This document shows positions 5,492-13,445 of a stretch of 13,445 nucleotides of DNA, piece by piece; the first letter of the stretch is position 1; every line of letters begins with the position of its first letter. Origin of the DNA: an uncultured Saprospiraceae bacterium. GTDB taxonomy: Bacteria; Bacteroidota; Bacteroidia; Chitinophagales; Saprospiraceae. The stretch lies in the NCBI GenBank assembly GCA_938033975.1, contig CALHKJ010000114.1:1-13445 (forward strand), in the 5' to 3' direction. A program made the translations under genes and the position numbers. Under the pieces are notes generated by a model. It had not been told where the DNA came from, did not search any database, and saw only the letters and a list, made by a program, of their open reading frames with translations.

Positions 5492-7620
5492 TAATAGCTT
5501 CCATAAAATCTTCTTAAAAACCACTCAAGCAAAAGCCCCAAACCTGCTATTGCAAACAACCACTTGTTGTTCAACAAGGATTCAGTTTTGTTGCTTTGAT
5601 AGATTACTGGCTTGATACTTTCTGCACCTAAGATATCAGCTGAAAGTGTATTGATCTGATTAGGGAAATAAAGCTGACCTCCAAACTTTTCACTCAAAGA
5701 ATTAAGCATGGAGTGTCTAGCCGTAAGATCGTATTGTTCTTTTTGAATGGACTGCACTGCAAAACTACCTGAGGCAGTTAGTTCAGTACCGTTATAATTT
5801 GTTCTTGCATTAAAATTATAAGAGCCTTCGGAAAGTACGCCCGCATTCAGAGAATAATAATTGTTGGTACGCGAGAAGGTGTAGTCATAGCTATTACCTT
5901 GATTATCCTTCAGAGTCAAGAACACATCTGCGCTGTTGTCCAATTCATAGTTGGCGTTGTAAAGTTGTGCATCAAATAGCACATCTTCATTTTCCTTGTA
6001 CACATTCTTACTCACAAAGGCTCTAAACTTTCGTTTATCATCTTTCTTGGAAGAATATTGAATCATCTTATTGACCAACTCAAAAACTTTATCGTCATTC
6101 TGAAACTGTTGGAATTCGAATAACCTCCATTTCCATATTCCTTCGCCTGCAAAGACTGCTGTCTTCCAATTATTAGATTCAGCATAGCATAAAAGTGGAT
6201 AGTTCGTTTCAACTTTTCCGATTTTCTGATTCAGTAAAATCTCTGCTTTAGCACCCGGGGTAAATTCGCCGAAAGGCGCATCAATAGGAGGAAACTTCAC
6301 CAAGGCTGACTTTAATTGCTCATCGATTTTGTATCCATTAAAACCAGATTTCCATATCGCTTGCACCTGATTCATACTAGACACCTTTCCAGAAATATTC
6401 AGAGCTTCTTGTGCATTATTAAATGCCGCCAAATTAACTTGATTCCCAACCATAAAAATGGTCGATATTCTCTTTGCCTTTAAGTTAGATAAGACCGCAC
6501 TAATATCATTGGATCCACTAGGTAGATTGTGAAGCAAGACAATATCAAATTGACTCAAGTTCGGAGATGGCTTAGAGGCCATTCTTATTTCTACTTCGTA
6601 ATTCTTGTTTCGCTCTATAATCTTTTTCAGGGTAGCTAGATCAGGGTGTGGAGCATTTGCTAAAAGCAAAATTTTCTGACGAGCATCCAATATTTCTACA
6701 TAAGTATCTCTGACATTATTGGACCTAGATAGCTCATCCGAAATACCAGCCAACCTGATTCTATATTTTACATTACCAACATCTGATGCATCCAACTTAA
6801 ACTCAAAGGTTTTGAAAAAATTATTGGATGAGATATTGAAGTTATCAGACTTCAATTGAGTCTCTACCCCATTGGTAATTTTACTTACTGTAATTTTTGA
6901 AGAAGCTCCCGCCCCATTGAAAGCTTGCACATCAACTTGCATACTAAAGACATCTCCAAAATAAGCAACTCTATTGTTGAGGATATTTTTGATCAGCAAA
7001 TCCCTTTTTATTATTGTATCTCCTAAAGCAACAGTATGAATCGGCGCTTTGAATTTTGAATTGATATAAGCTGGATTACTTCCCTCATTAAATATCCCAT
7101 CTGTTGCCAATATGATCGCTCCTATGTTTTGATCAGCAAACTGGTTTTCAAAGTAATCTATTTGAGAAGAGATGTTGGTTGATTGATCATTAAAGCTATC
7201 CAATACACCTGGTCTCACCTCTTGCCCAAAATTGAATCTTTTGACCTCATACTTTTCAGAAAGTGAAGCCGCTAAAGCATCCATATCCGATTTGTAGGCA
7301 GTTAGGGAACTTTCATCCATCGTTGCCGTTATGGATTGTGAGCGGTCTTCTGCAATTAAAATGATCGGATCTTGCTGTGATTCAATCAAATGCTTGAGAA
7401 AAGGCATTAAAAGCAAAAAAGCAATCAAGCCTACTGAAAGAAAACGCAAAATACCTAGGCCAAAGGGCAATCTGGACTTTGATTCTTTAAAATGGCTAGA
7501 TTTCCAATACAAGCTTACTGCATATAGCAATGCTGCTATGACACAGAAGATCAAAAAATAGCTGGGATATGATAGTTGAATGTTCTTAAACACGTATTTC
7601 TTAGCAATTAGCTGACGCAA
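5491..7620 (-). CDS. Membrane-anchored von Willebrand factor A domain protein
   Basis: The 709-residue product has two N-terminal membrane helices (about 21-39 and 55-76), a VWA-like domain with metal-binding motif DRSQS at 92-96 and ATDG at 172-175, a long extracytoplasmic middle part, and a C-terminal helix at about 687-702. The middle (about 310-370) contains an alpha/beta segment (KILLLANAPH ... DIVLLHNLPSG) like those of glutamine-amidotransferase-like folds in large Bacteroidota VWA proteins. Beta-rich, Ig-like sequence follows at about 540-640. VWA domains bind protein partners through a metal ion; the partner here is unknown. The frame starts at TTG 7620, since no ATG fits; GTG at 7593 is an equally good start that keeps both helices. 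It is divergent from the next gene across 88 bp and convergent with the lipoprotein gene. Confidence 0.85.
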   Translation of the reverse strand: MRQLIAKKYVFKNIQLSYPSYFLIFCVIAALLYAVSLYWKSSHFKESKSRLPFGLGILRFLSVGLIAFLLLMPFLKHLIESQQDPIILIAEDRSQSITATMDESSLTAYKSDMDALAASLSEKYEVKRFNFGQEVRPGVLDSFNDQSTNISSQIDYFENQFADQNIGAIILATDGIFNEGSNPAYINSKFKAPIHTVALGDTIIKRDLLIKNILNNRVAYFGDVFSMQVDVQAFNGAGASSKITVSKITNGVETQLKSDNFNISSNNFFKTFEFKLDASDVGNVKYRIRLAGISDELSRSNNVRDTYVEILDARQKILLLANAPHPDLATLKKIIERNKNYEVEIRMASKPSPNLSQFDIVLLHNLPSGSNDISAVLSNLKAKRISTIFMVGNQVNLAAFNNAQEALNISGKVSSMNQVQAIWKSGFNGYKIDEQLKSALVKFPPIDAPFGEFTPGAKAEILLNQKIGKVETNYPLLCYAESNNWKTAVFAGEGIWKWRLFEFQQFQNDDKVFELVNKMIQYSSKKDDKRKFRAFVSKNVYKENEDVLFDAQLYNANYELDNSADVFLTLKDNQGNSYDYTFSRTNNYYSLNAGVLSEGSYNFNARTNYNGTELTASGSFAVQSIQKEQYDLTARHSMLNSLSEKFGGQLYFPNQINTLSADILGAESIKPVIYQSNKTESLLNNKWLFAIAGLGLLLEWFLRRFYGSY

Positions 7621-7708
7621 ATATTAAAAATAATTTAATAAGACTCTACTGAGGTATTAAATTTGAACCATATTCGTTTAAATAGTCACAAATAAAGGAA
7701 TTGTCTTT

Positions 7709-8977
7709 ATGAAACGCATCATTCTTATACTAAGTTGCTTCTTTTTTAGCCTCAATTTGCAGGCTTCTTACATTTTAGTCCCAATGGACCATGATAATCA
7801 GAGAAATCACCTAAAAGCTTATGGTATTGCTTATTGGGTTTTAGACCAAGGTCTGGAGGTTTATTGGTTACTTAATTATGAAGGCGGCAGTTTTGCCTTT
7901 ACAAACCTTCCAACCTTTGAAAAGGAACTAAAAACCAGAGATGTGAGCTATAACGTCATCCCAGATGGCGAATTTGCTCAAATACGTTCTCAAATTGCTG
8001 ATCCTGAGATAAATAAGGAGGTAATGAAGCTTGAAAAAGCACCGAAGATTGCCGTCTATACACCTGATTTCAATGCAAAGGGGGAAAAGATACAGCCTTG
8101 GGATGATGCCGTCACCCTGGTACTCACCTATGCTGAAATTCCATATGATGTGATTTATGACCGAGGTGTCCTAGAGGATAAGTTGGCAGAATACGATTGG
8201 CTCCATCTCCATCACGAAGATTTTACTGGACAATATGGTAGGTTCTATTATTCCCAAGGATCCCAACCATGGTACAAACAGAATCAAAAAAACATGGAGA
8301 ATTTAGCCACCGAGCTGGGATTTGAAAAGGTATCCATGCTAAAATTGGCCGTCGCAAAACGAATTAAAGAATATGTATCGGGAGGTGGATTTATGTTTGC
8401 TATGTGTTCAGCAACTGATACCTACGATATTTGTCTAGCTGCAGAAGGCCATGACATCTGTGCAGAAATGTATGATGGAGATGCCTCAGAGGCTGACACC
8501 AAATTAAATTATGATGCCACCTTTGCCTTCAAGGATTTTGAGCTAACAAAAAATCCATTGGAGTACGAGTTTTCAACCATCGATCATAAAAAGAGAAAGG
8601 TAACTCCTGAAACCGACTACTTTACCTTATTTGATTTTTCTGCCAAGTGGGACCCTGTTCCAACCATGCTTACGCAAAATCACACACGTACTGTAAAAGG
8701 CTTTATGGGTCAAACAACAGCTTACGGTAAAGAATTGGTAAAATCTGATGTTTTGGTTTTGGGACAAAACGAAGCTATCGATGAAGCAAGATACATCCAT
8801 GGAGAATATGGATTTGGTACTTGGACTTTTTATGGTGGCCATGACCCAGAAGATTACAAACATTTTGTAGGCGATCCAGAAACGGATTTGAACTTGCATC
8901 CGAATTCTCCTGGCTACAGATTGATTCTAAACAACGTTCTATTCCCGGCAGCGCAAAAAAAGAAGAGAAAGACCTAG
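7709..8977 (+). CDS. Exported protein of the family often mislabelled 'asparagine synthetase B'
   Basis: The 422-residue product has a signal peptide (about 1-19). It matches, from memory, a conserved Bacteroidota family that databases often name asparagine synthetase B. Nothing here supports that name: there is no N-terminal Cys nucleophile for an Ntn amidotransferase and no ATP-pyrophosphatase motif, and the protein is exported. Seen are LLNYRGG-like LLNYEGGSF at 54-62, PWDDAVTLVLTYAEIPYDV at 130-148, HLHHEDFTG at 166-174, GGGFMFAMCSATDTYD at 225-240 with Cys233, and FYGGHDPEDYKHF at 374-386. The alternating strands and helices, with Cys233 after a hydrophobic strand, resemble class I amidotransferase-like folds; His378 is a possible partner (inference). 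The function is unknown. A terminator follows at 9008-9048. Confidence 0.85.
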   Translation: MKRIILILSCFFFSLNLQASYILVPMDHDNQRNHLKAYGIAYWVLDQGLEVYWLLNYEGGSFAFTNLPTFEKELKTRDVSYNVIPDGEFAQIRSQIADPEINKEVMKLEKAPKIAVYTPDFNAKGEKIQPWDDAVTLVLTYAEIPYDVIYDRGVLEDKLAEYDWLHLHHEDFTGQYGRFYYSQGSQPWYKQNQKNMENLATELGFEKVSMLKLAVAKRIKEYVSGGGFMFAMCSATDTYDICLAAEGHDICAEMYDGDASEADTKLNYDATFAFKDFELTKNPLEYEFSTIDHKKRKVTPETDYFTLFDFSAKWDPVPTMLTQNHTRTVKGFMGQTTAYGKELVKSDVLVLGQNEAIDEARYIHGEYGFGTWTFYGGHDPEDYKHFVGDPETDLNLHPNSPGYRLILNNVLFPAAQKKKRKT

Positions 8978-9007
8978 TAAAATTTTCTAATCATTATAGA
9001 TAAATGA

Positions 9008-9048
9008 TGGGGTGAGCACTACATCGCCTACCCCACCGTTTTATTTTT
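9008..9048 (+). terminator. Rho-independent-like terminator
   Basis: TGGGGT (9008-9013) pairs with ACCCCA (9030-9035), extended inward by a G-T pair and, after one mismatch, two G-C pairs, with an 8-nt loop. A T-rich run (CCGTTTTATTTTT) follows. It lies 31 bp past the stop of the 7709-8977 gene and ahead of the next gene, so it should separate the two transcription units. Confidence 0.75.
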
Positions 9049-9067
9049 ATTCGTTATATTTATACAT

Positions 9068-10651
9068 ATGACAAGCTTTCGACCATTCACATTCCTACTA
9101 TTCTTTTTATGCCTTTCGGCAAATATCTATTCGCAATTTGACTACGACTCAATTGCCTTGAAAATTGGCTATGAACTTGAGGAGCATTTTACCTACCAAG
9201 AAAGAGAACTCTTTAGTGAAAAATTTAATGATGAAGTTTTTCTTTCCTACATTCTCGATTCTGAAGATGAAAAAATCAATGAGTCTCTAAAAGAATATGC
9301 CGACGAAATTCTCAAATCAGATTATGGTGGTCTTTTATATGATCAAATCCAATCTTACTTAGATGAGGACACGCATTATAATTTTGTCAATTACTACATC
9401 GACGACCTAAAAAATATTTACATCGTTTTTAGACTTTTCTTTGATGATGGTGGCATCAATTATCATCAATATCTTTTTGAGCCTAGTGGAATAGCTGAAT
9501 ACACACTTACAGATTTATACCTATATCTAAGTGGAGAATACAACAGTCAAACTTTAAAACGAGTCCTCTATGGAATGATAGAAGATTCCGGCATGAAAGA
9601 TGGAAACCTAAATCCTGATTCAGAACAAGTAAAATTATATTCAATTCTTGGTCGTGTGAATCAGCTAAGAAAAATGGGAAGAATCAAAGAAGCAAGAGAA
9701 ATTTTCTTCTCTATCCCAGAAGAAAAAAGAAACGATGAAAGTTTGATCTACATTGAACTTGAATTGACAGATATAGAAGATGAAGTAGCTTACAAAGATC
9801 TGATGGAAAGAATGATTGCCCTAGCCGGTGAAAACAATCCATCTTTGTATCTGGCTACCATTGACTATCATTTTCTAAATGAAGACTACGAAAAACTCAT
9901 TTCTGCAGTCGACAGCTTATACAGTTATACTGGAGATGAACTTCTTGAGCTATATAAAGGCAATGCTTACTGGGAAATGGATAGGATTGAAGAAGCAGAA
10001 AAAAGCTTCCTAATTGCAAATGAATACTACCCTACAATGTCTGCCCCATATGATTACTTATTAGGACTTTATGAATTTGAAGATGAAAAGTTAAAATTCT
10101 TAAACACCATAGACACAATGTCTAAATACCTATTTGTCGAGCACCCTTTAATGGTAGAAATCCTTGAAGAAGAACATCCTGAAATTGTTGCCTCTGACGA
10201 ATACAAAGCTTGGACTGAAAAAAAGACCAAGGCTTATAATATTAAAAAAGATTCCTTATCTAATTTAGTCACTGGCATCTGGAGTTTTGATGGAATGGAA
10301 CAATACGATGGCGAGAAAATGCAAACAACAGAATTTTGGGAGGAAGGATATGGCAAGGTTCGACCTAACTATTCTTTTAGCGCTGAAGGTGGCTTTACTA
10401 GCGAATTAAAAGGAGTAAACTTTGAGGAAGGAGCATGGAAAGTTGATATCGCAAATGAAACCATCGATTTTGAAAGTATTTTTAATAAACGTTCGAAAAA
10501 AGGAAAGAAGATTATTGATGGTGGATACTTTAAAGTTGAAGACAAAATCTACTACGAATTGTACAGCCTTTACATTCTATCCGTAGAAGGAAATACACTA
10601 AAACTATATGACCCGACAGAAGGCATATTGGTATACAAAAAAAACAATTAG
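9068..10651 (+). CDS. Secreted TPR protein with C-terminal lipocalin-like domain
   Basis: The 527-residue product starts with a signal peptide (about 1-22, cleavage before QFDYDS). The first part (about 25-170) is acidic, with many Asp, Glu and Tyr residues and no motif I recognise. Residues of about 185-340 contain helical repeats of the tetratricopeptide type, clearest in GNAYWEMDRIEEAEKSFLIA at 298-317 and in the RKMGRIKEAREIFF stretch at 201-214. The last part (about 400-527) begins with VTGIWSFDG and ends in LKLYDPTEGILVYKK, which looks like a beta-rich lipocalin-like domain. TPRs bind other proteins, so a periplasmic or surface scaffold role is likely (inference). The ATG at 9068 gives a good signal peptide. 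The glycosidase-like gene follows after 21 bp, so they are probably co-transcribed. Confidence 0.85.
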   Translation: MTSFRPFTFLLFFLCLSANIYSQFDYDSIALKIGYELEEHFTYQERELFSEKFNDEVFLSYILDSEDEKINESLKEYADEILKSDYGGLLYDQIQSYLDEDTHYNFVNYYIDDLKNIYIVFRLFFDDGGINYHQYLFEPSGIAEYTLTDLYLYLSGEYNSQTLKRVLYGMIEDSGMKDGNLNPDSEQVKLYSILGRVNQLRKMGRIKEAREIFFSIPEEKRNDESLIYIELELTDIEDEVAYKDLMERMIALAGENNPSLYLATIDYHFLNEDYEKLISAVDSLYSYTGDELLELYKGNAYWEMDRIEEAEKSFLIANEYYPTMSAPYDYLLGLYEFEDEKLKFLNTIDTMSKYLFVEHPLMVEILEEEHPEIVASDEYKAWTEKKTKAYNIKKDSLSNLVTGIWSFDGMEQYDGEKMQTTEFWEEGYGKVRPNYSFSAEGGFTSELKGVNFEEGAWKVDIANETIDFESIFNKRSKKGKKIIDGGYFKVEDKIYYELYSLYILSVEGNTLKLYDPTEGILVYKKNN

Positions 10652-10672
10652 GGAGCTAAGTACTCAGAAAAA

Positions 10673-11764
10673 ATGAAGCTCTTCTTTAAACCTCAACTAT
10701 TCTTCTATTTTATTTTAGTTCTTGCCGTAGGAGCGATGAGCTCTTGTGCTCAAGTCATGGAGCAGGCTGATTCAGAACGGCAAAGCAACTACAAAGATCT
10801 TTCGACAAAAATGAAAGGCACTCATGTGTTTGGCAGAATTGACTCAAGCAATGTTACACAGTTTAAAGAAAATAACATCGAATGGATTGCTCTCGTCCCT
10901 TGGGCTTTTCAAGCTGACTACCAAAGTGCAGAAGTAAGATCAAGTCGAGGTGATAGTCTTGAAATTATAAAAAGAAACAATCGCTGGATCAATCAAATAA
11001 ATACATCGCAAAATGCCGGATACAAAGTTTTCCTAAAACCACATTTGTGGCTCGGTGATGATACAACTGGTATGTGGCGATCTGATGTCTTCCCAACCAA
11101 TGATGAAAATTGGGAACTATGGAAATCCAGTTATAGAGAGTTTATTTTGAGTTACGCAAAAATAGCAGAGGAGACAGAAGCAGAACTTTATTGCATTGGT
11201 GTTGAGTTTTCAAAACTCACAGAAAAGTATCCTGCATTCTGGCGATCCTTAATCAAGGATGTAAGAAATATTTACTCAGGAAAAATTACCTACGCAGCCA
11301 ATTGGTATCAAGAGTATGAACATATAAGTTTTTGGGATCAATTAGATTATATTGGAATTCAGGCTTATTTCCCTTTGACAAAAAATGACAATCCAACTAC
11401 AAAGGAAATTGCTAAAGGTTGGGAAAAACATATAGCAAGAATTGAATCAGTGCAAAAGAAATTTAAAAAGCCAGTTTTGTTTACAGAATTGGGATACAAA
11501 AGTACTATTGATTCTGCCAAAGAACCGTGGACTTGGGTGGACCACACCGAAGAAAATGAAATGAAAGTTTCTAATGAAACGCAGAATAATTGCTACACAG
11601 CATTCTTTGATACAGTATGGAAAGCCAAGTGGATGGCTGGGCTCTTTATTTGGCAAATGCGAGTGGATCACAACATAAATCAAAGAAAAATCGATATTGA
11701 TTTCACCCCGCAAGCAAAACCCGCTGAGAAAATAATTCGAGAAGCATATGGCAAGCAGTGGTAA
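10673..11764 (+). CDS. Lipoprotein glycoside hydrolase, GH113-like TIM barrel
   Basis: The 363-residue product has a hydrophobic N-terminus and a lipobox-like SSC with Cys25, so it is probably a lipoprotein. From about residue 48 it resembles the GH113-type TIM barrels, a clan GH-A family known for beta-mannanase activity. Seen are WIALVPWAFQ at 71-80, KVFLKPHLWLG at 118-128, YCIGVEFSKL with Glu178 as candidate acid/base, LDYIGIQAYFPL at 224-235, and PVLFTELGYKS with Glu272 as candidate nucleophile, then FIWQMRVD at 325-332 near the last strand. Both glutamates sit where clan GH-A enzymes carry them. The substrate (mannan or another beta-glycan) is inference. It forms a probable operon with the upstream TPR gene. 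Confidence 0.85.
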   Translation: MKLFFKPQLFFYFILVLAVGAMSSCAQVMEQADSERQSNYKDLSTKMKGTHVFGRIDSSNVTQFKENNIEWIALVPWAFQADYQSAEVRSSRGDSLEIIKRNNRWINQINTSQNAGYKVFLKPHLWLGDDTTGMWRSDVFPTNDENWELWKSSYREFILSYAKIAEETEAELYCIGVEFSKLTEKYPAFWRSLIKDVRNIYSGKITYAANWYQEYEHISFWDQLDYIGIQAYFPLTKNDNPTTKEIAKGWEKHIARIESVQKKFKKPVLFTELGYKSTIDSAKEPWTWVDHTEENEMKVSNETQNNCYTAFFDTVWKAKWMAGLFIWQMRVDHNINQRKIDIDFTPQAKPAEKIIREAYGKQW

Positions 11765-11877
11765 ATACTACCATTTCTAAGAAATTGGGAGTAAATTGTA
11801 GTCATATTTGAGACATGTTCAAAAATTAGCAACTCGCAAAAATTATAAACCGAACTAATCCGTTATTTTAGTAAGAT

Positions 11878-13445
11878 ATGAAGTGGATTCTATCAATTTT
11901 CTTGATAATGTTTGTTGTTTCCTCAGCGAGTGCTACGCATAATCGTTCAGGCGAGATTACCTACAAACAGATTGGACCTCTTACGGTTGAGGCAACTATT
12001 ACTACTTATACCAAAGCAAGCAGTACGGGTGCAGATAGAGACACACTAGAATTATTTTGGGGAGATGGGACCAGCACCAAATTGGGAAGATCAAATGGAG
12101 ATGGTGATATAATTGCCGGACTTGATGTCAAAGTAAATTATTACGTTGGCAGTCATACTTATCCTGGCAGAGCCAGTTATACCATGTATTTTTTAGACCC
12201 TAACAGAGTCAATCAAATTCAAAATTTAAACTTCCCCAATTCTGTAGATATTAAATTCTACATCCAGACAAGCTTTACCATTTTCGATGATCAATTTAAT
12301 GGATTAAACAGTAGTGCCGTTTTGTTGCAACCTCCAATTGATTTTGCCTGTGTCAATAGTCGCTTTATACATAATCCAAATGCATTTGATCCAGATGGAG
12401 ATAGTTTGGCTTACGAATTGGTTACCCCTCTCCAAGGAGTTAATCAATCAGTACCAAATTATCAATTGCCAAGTCAAATAGTACCTGGTCCAGGGAATCG
12501 GATAAATCTTGATGAAAAAACAGGAGACTTAGTATGGGATGCCCCACAAATGGCAGGCGAATACAATGTTGCAATTTTGATCAAAGAATACCGACAAGGT
12601 GTCTTAATCAATAGCATCATAAGAGATATGCAGATACTGGTTAGGCTTTGTGACAATCAACCACCGGTAATTGAATCAATGGAGGAATTTTGCATAATTG
12701 CAGGTGAAGAATTGGTCATTCCGGTCCAAGTAAATGATCCAGACGTGGATCAATTCGTGCAATTAACCGCAACAGGTGGAATGTTTCAAGAAAACCCAGG
12801 AAACATTGATTGGGATAACTCAGGAGTATTTAGACCTACTATCATAAATGATACATTGCGATGGCAAACAGAATGTTTAGACATCAGAGAAGAACCATAT
12901 CAAGTTGTATTTAGAGCTCAGGATAACGGCATCAGCTCCCAACAAGGCCTCACCGATTTAAAAACGGTATTGGTCTATGTGATGGGGCCACCTCCACTCG
13001 ATTTACACGGAGAAGCTAAATCCAATACTATAGATATAACTTGGGAGTCACCTTATGTTTGTGATATTCCAGAGGATGATTACTTCCGAGGATTTAATGT
13101 TTGGAAAAAAGTGGGATCTAACCCATTCGAAATTGATACTTGTGAAGCAGGACTAGATGGCAAAGGCTATAGCCAGGTTGGCTATTTAATAAATGATATT
13201 GAAGATGGTAGATTCATTTTCAAAGATTCAGATTTCGAAGCAGGCAAAGTGTATTGCTATAGAGTTGTCGCTAATTTCAGTTTAAAGACGAATGCCCAAA
13301 CTCCACAATTCTATAATTTTGCAAGAAGCATACCTTCAGAAGAAGTTTGCGTTACCGCAAATAGAAATGTGCCCCTCCTTACAGCAGTTGACGTTCGACA
13401 GACCTCGAGTACCAATGGAGAAATATTTGTTTCCTGGATCAAACC
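11878..13445 (+). CDS. Large secreted surface protein, N-terminal part (runs off window)
   Basis: An ATG at 11878 opens a frame of 522 complete codons with no stop before the window ends. A signal peptide (about 1-19) is followed by THNRSGEITY, a start typical of large Bacteroidota proteins annotated as gliding motility-associated C-terminal domain proteins. A PKD-like domain shows FWGDGTST at 60-67 and GSHTYPGRASYT at 91-102. Next come IDFACVNSRFIHNPNAFDPD at 154-173 with DPDGDSLAYEL, and CDNQPPV at 258-264, typical of Ig/cadherin-like modules. From about 372 there are fibronectin type III-like parts (IDITWESP, then YCYRVVANFS). Such proteins usually end in a type IX secretion sorting domain, which would lie beyond the window (inference). 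The likely role is adhesion or motility at the cell surface. It starts 113 bp after the glycosidase gene, probably as its own unit. Confidence 0.88.
   Translation, partial: MKWILSIFLIMFVVSSASATHNRSGEITYKQIGPLTVEATITTYTKASSTGADRDTLELFWGDGTSTKLGRSNGDGDIIAGLDVKVNYYVGSHTYPGRASYTMYFLDPNRVNQIQNLNFPNSVDIKFYIQTSFTIFDDQFNGLNSSAVLLQPPIDFACVNSRFIHNPNAFDPDGDSLAYELVTPLQGVNQSVPNYQLPSQIVPGPGNRINLDEKTGDLVWDAPQMAGEYNVAILIKEYRQGVLINSIIRDMQILVRLCDNQPPVIESMEEFCIIAGEELVIPVQVNDPDVDQFVQLTATGGMFQENPGNIDWDNSGVFRPTIINDTLRWQTECLDIREEPYQVVFRAQDNGISSQQGLTDLKTVLVYVMGPPPLDLHGEAKSNTIDITWESPYVCDIPEDDYFRGFNVWKKVGSNPFEIDTCEAGLDGKGYSQVGYLINDIEDGRFIFKDSDFEAGKVYCYRVVANFSLKTNAQTPQFYNFARSIPSEEVCVTANRNVPLLTAVDVRQTSSTNGEIFVSWIK

Noticed and set aside
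5278..5524. Two small minus-strand frames over the 16-bp repeats
   Set aside because: Their protein repeats (QQSES, KRVS) only reflect the tandem DNA repeat and they overlap the real genes on both sides.
11766..11793. AT-rich imperfect inverted repeat just after the GH113-like gene, possible terminator
   Set aside because: It has two or three mismatches in a short stem and no T-tract after it; this level of pairing is common by chance in AT-rich DNA.
12474..12656. Minus-strand 60-codon frame inside the surface protein
   Set aside because: It is antisense to a long, clearly recognisable coding frame and has no recognisable motif.

Overview
The window looks like chromosomal DNA of a member of the Bacteroidota, most likely in or near the Saprospirales (inference). 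The DNA is AT-rich, Shine-Dalgarno sites are weak or absent, and many products are secreted or lipoproteins. The window ends in the N-terminal part of a large surface protein of the kind that carries a gliding-motility/type IX secretion C-terminal domain. No rRNA, tRNA, CRISPR array, transposase or phage gene was seen.

Layout. 1-1275 (+): 3' part of a membrane-anchored MutS-family ATPase. 1362-2330 (+): YheT-type alpha/beta hydrolase. About 2364-3044 (+): a TruC-type tRNA pseudouridine synthase with no in-frame ATG, GTG or TTG before its catalytic Asp; it continues in the frame of the hydrolase after that gene's TAA. 3232-3615 (-): a GxxExxY protein (PD-(D/E)xK nuclease-like), bracketed by inverted repeats and degenerate 9-nt repeat arrays. 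3776-4450 and 4447-5379 (+): a secreted SGNH/GDSL esterase coupled by an ATGA overlap to an unrecognised lipoprotein. 5386-5491: a 16-bp tandem repeat plus a perfect 10-bp hairpin between convergent genes. 5491-7620 (-): a membrane-anchored VWA-domain protein. 7709-8977 (+): an exported protein of a family often labelled 'asparagine synthetase B' that has no visible AsnB domains. A hairpin terminator follows. 9068-10651 and 10673-11764 (+): a likely two-gene unit with a secreted TPR protein and a lipoprotein resembling GH113 glycosidases. 11878-end (+): the truncated surface protein.

The genes do not form one evident pathway. The first block is housekeeping (nucleic-acid ATPase, hydrolase, tRNA modification). 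From 3776 onward nearly every product is exported or membrane-bound, which suits cell-envelope or surface-polysaccharide work, but no SusC/SusD pair is present, so this is not a classical polysaccharide utilisation locus.

The most unusual structures are the repeat-flanked GxxExxY cassette (about 3052-3703), which looks like a small mobile or domesticated unit, and the apparently start-codon-less truC.
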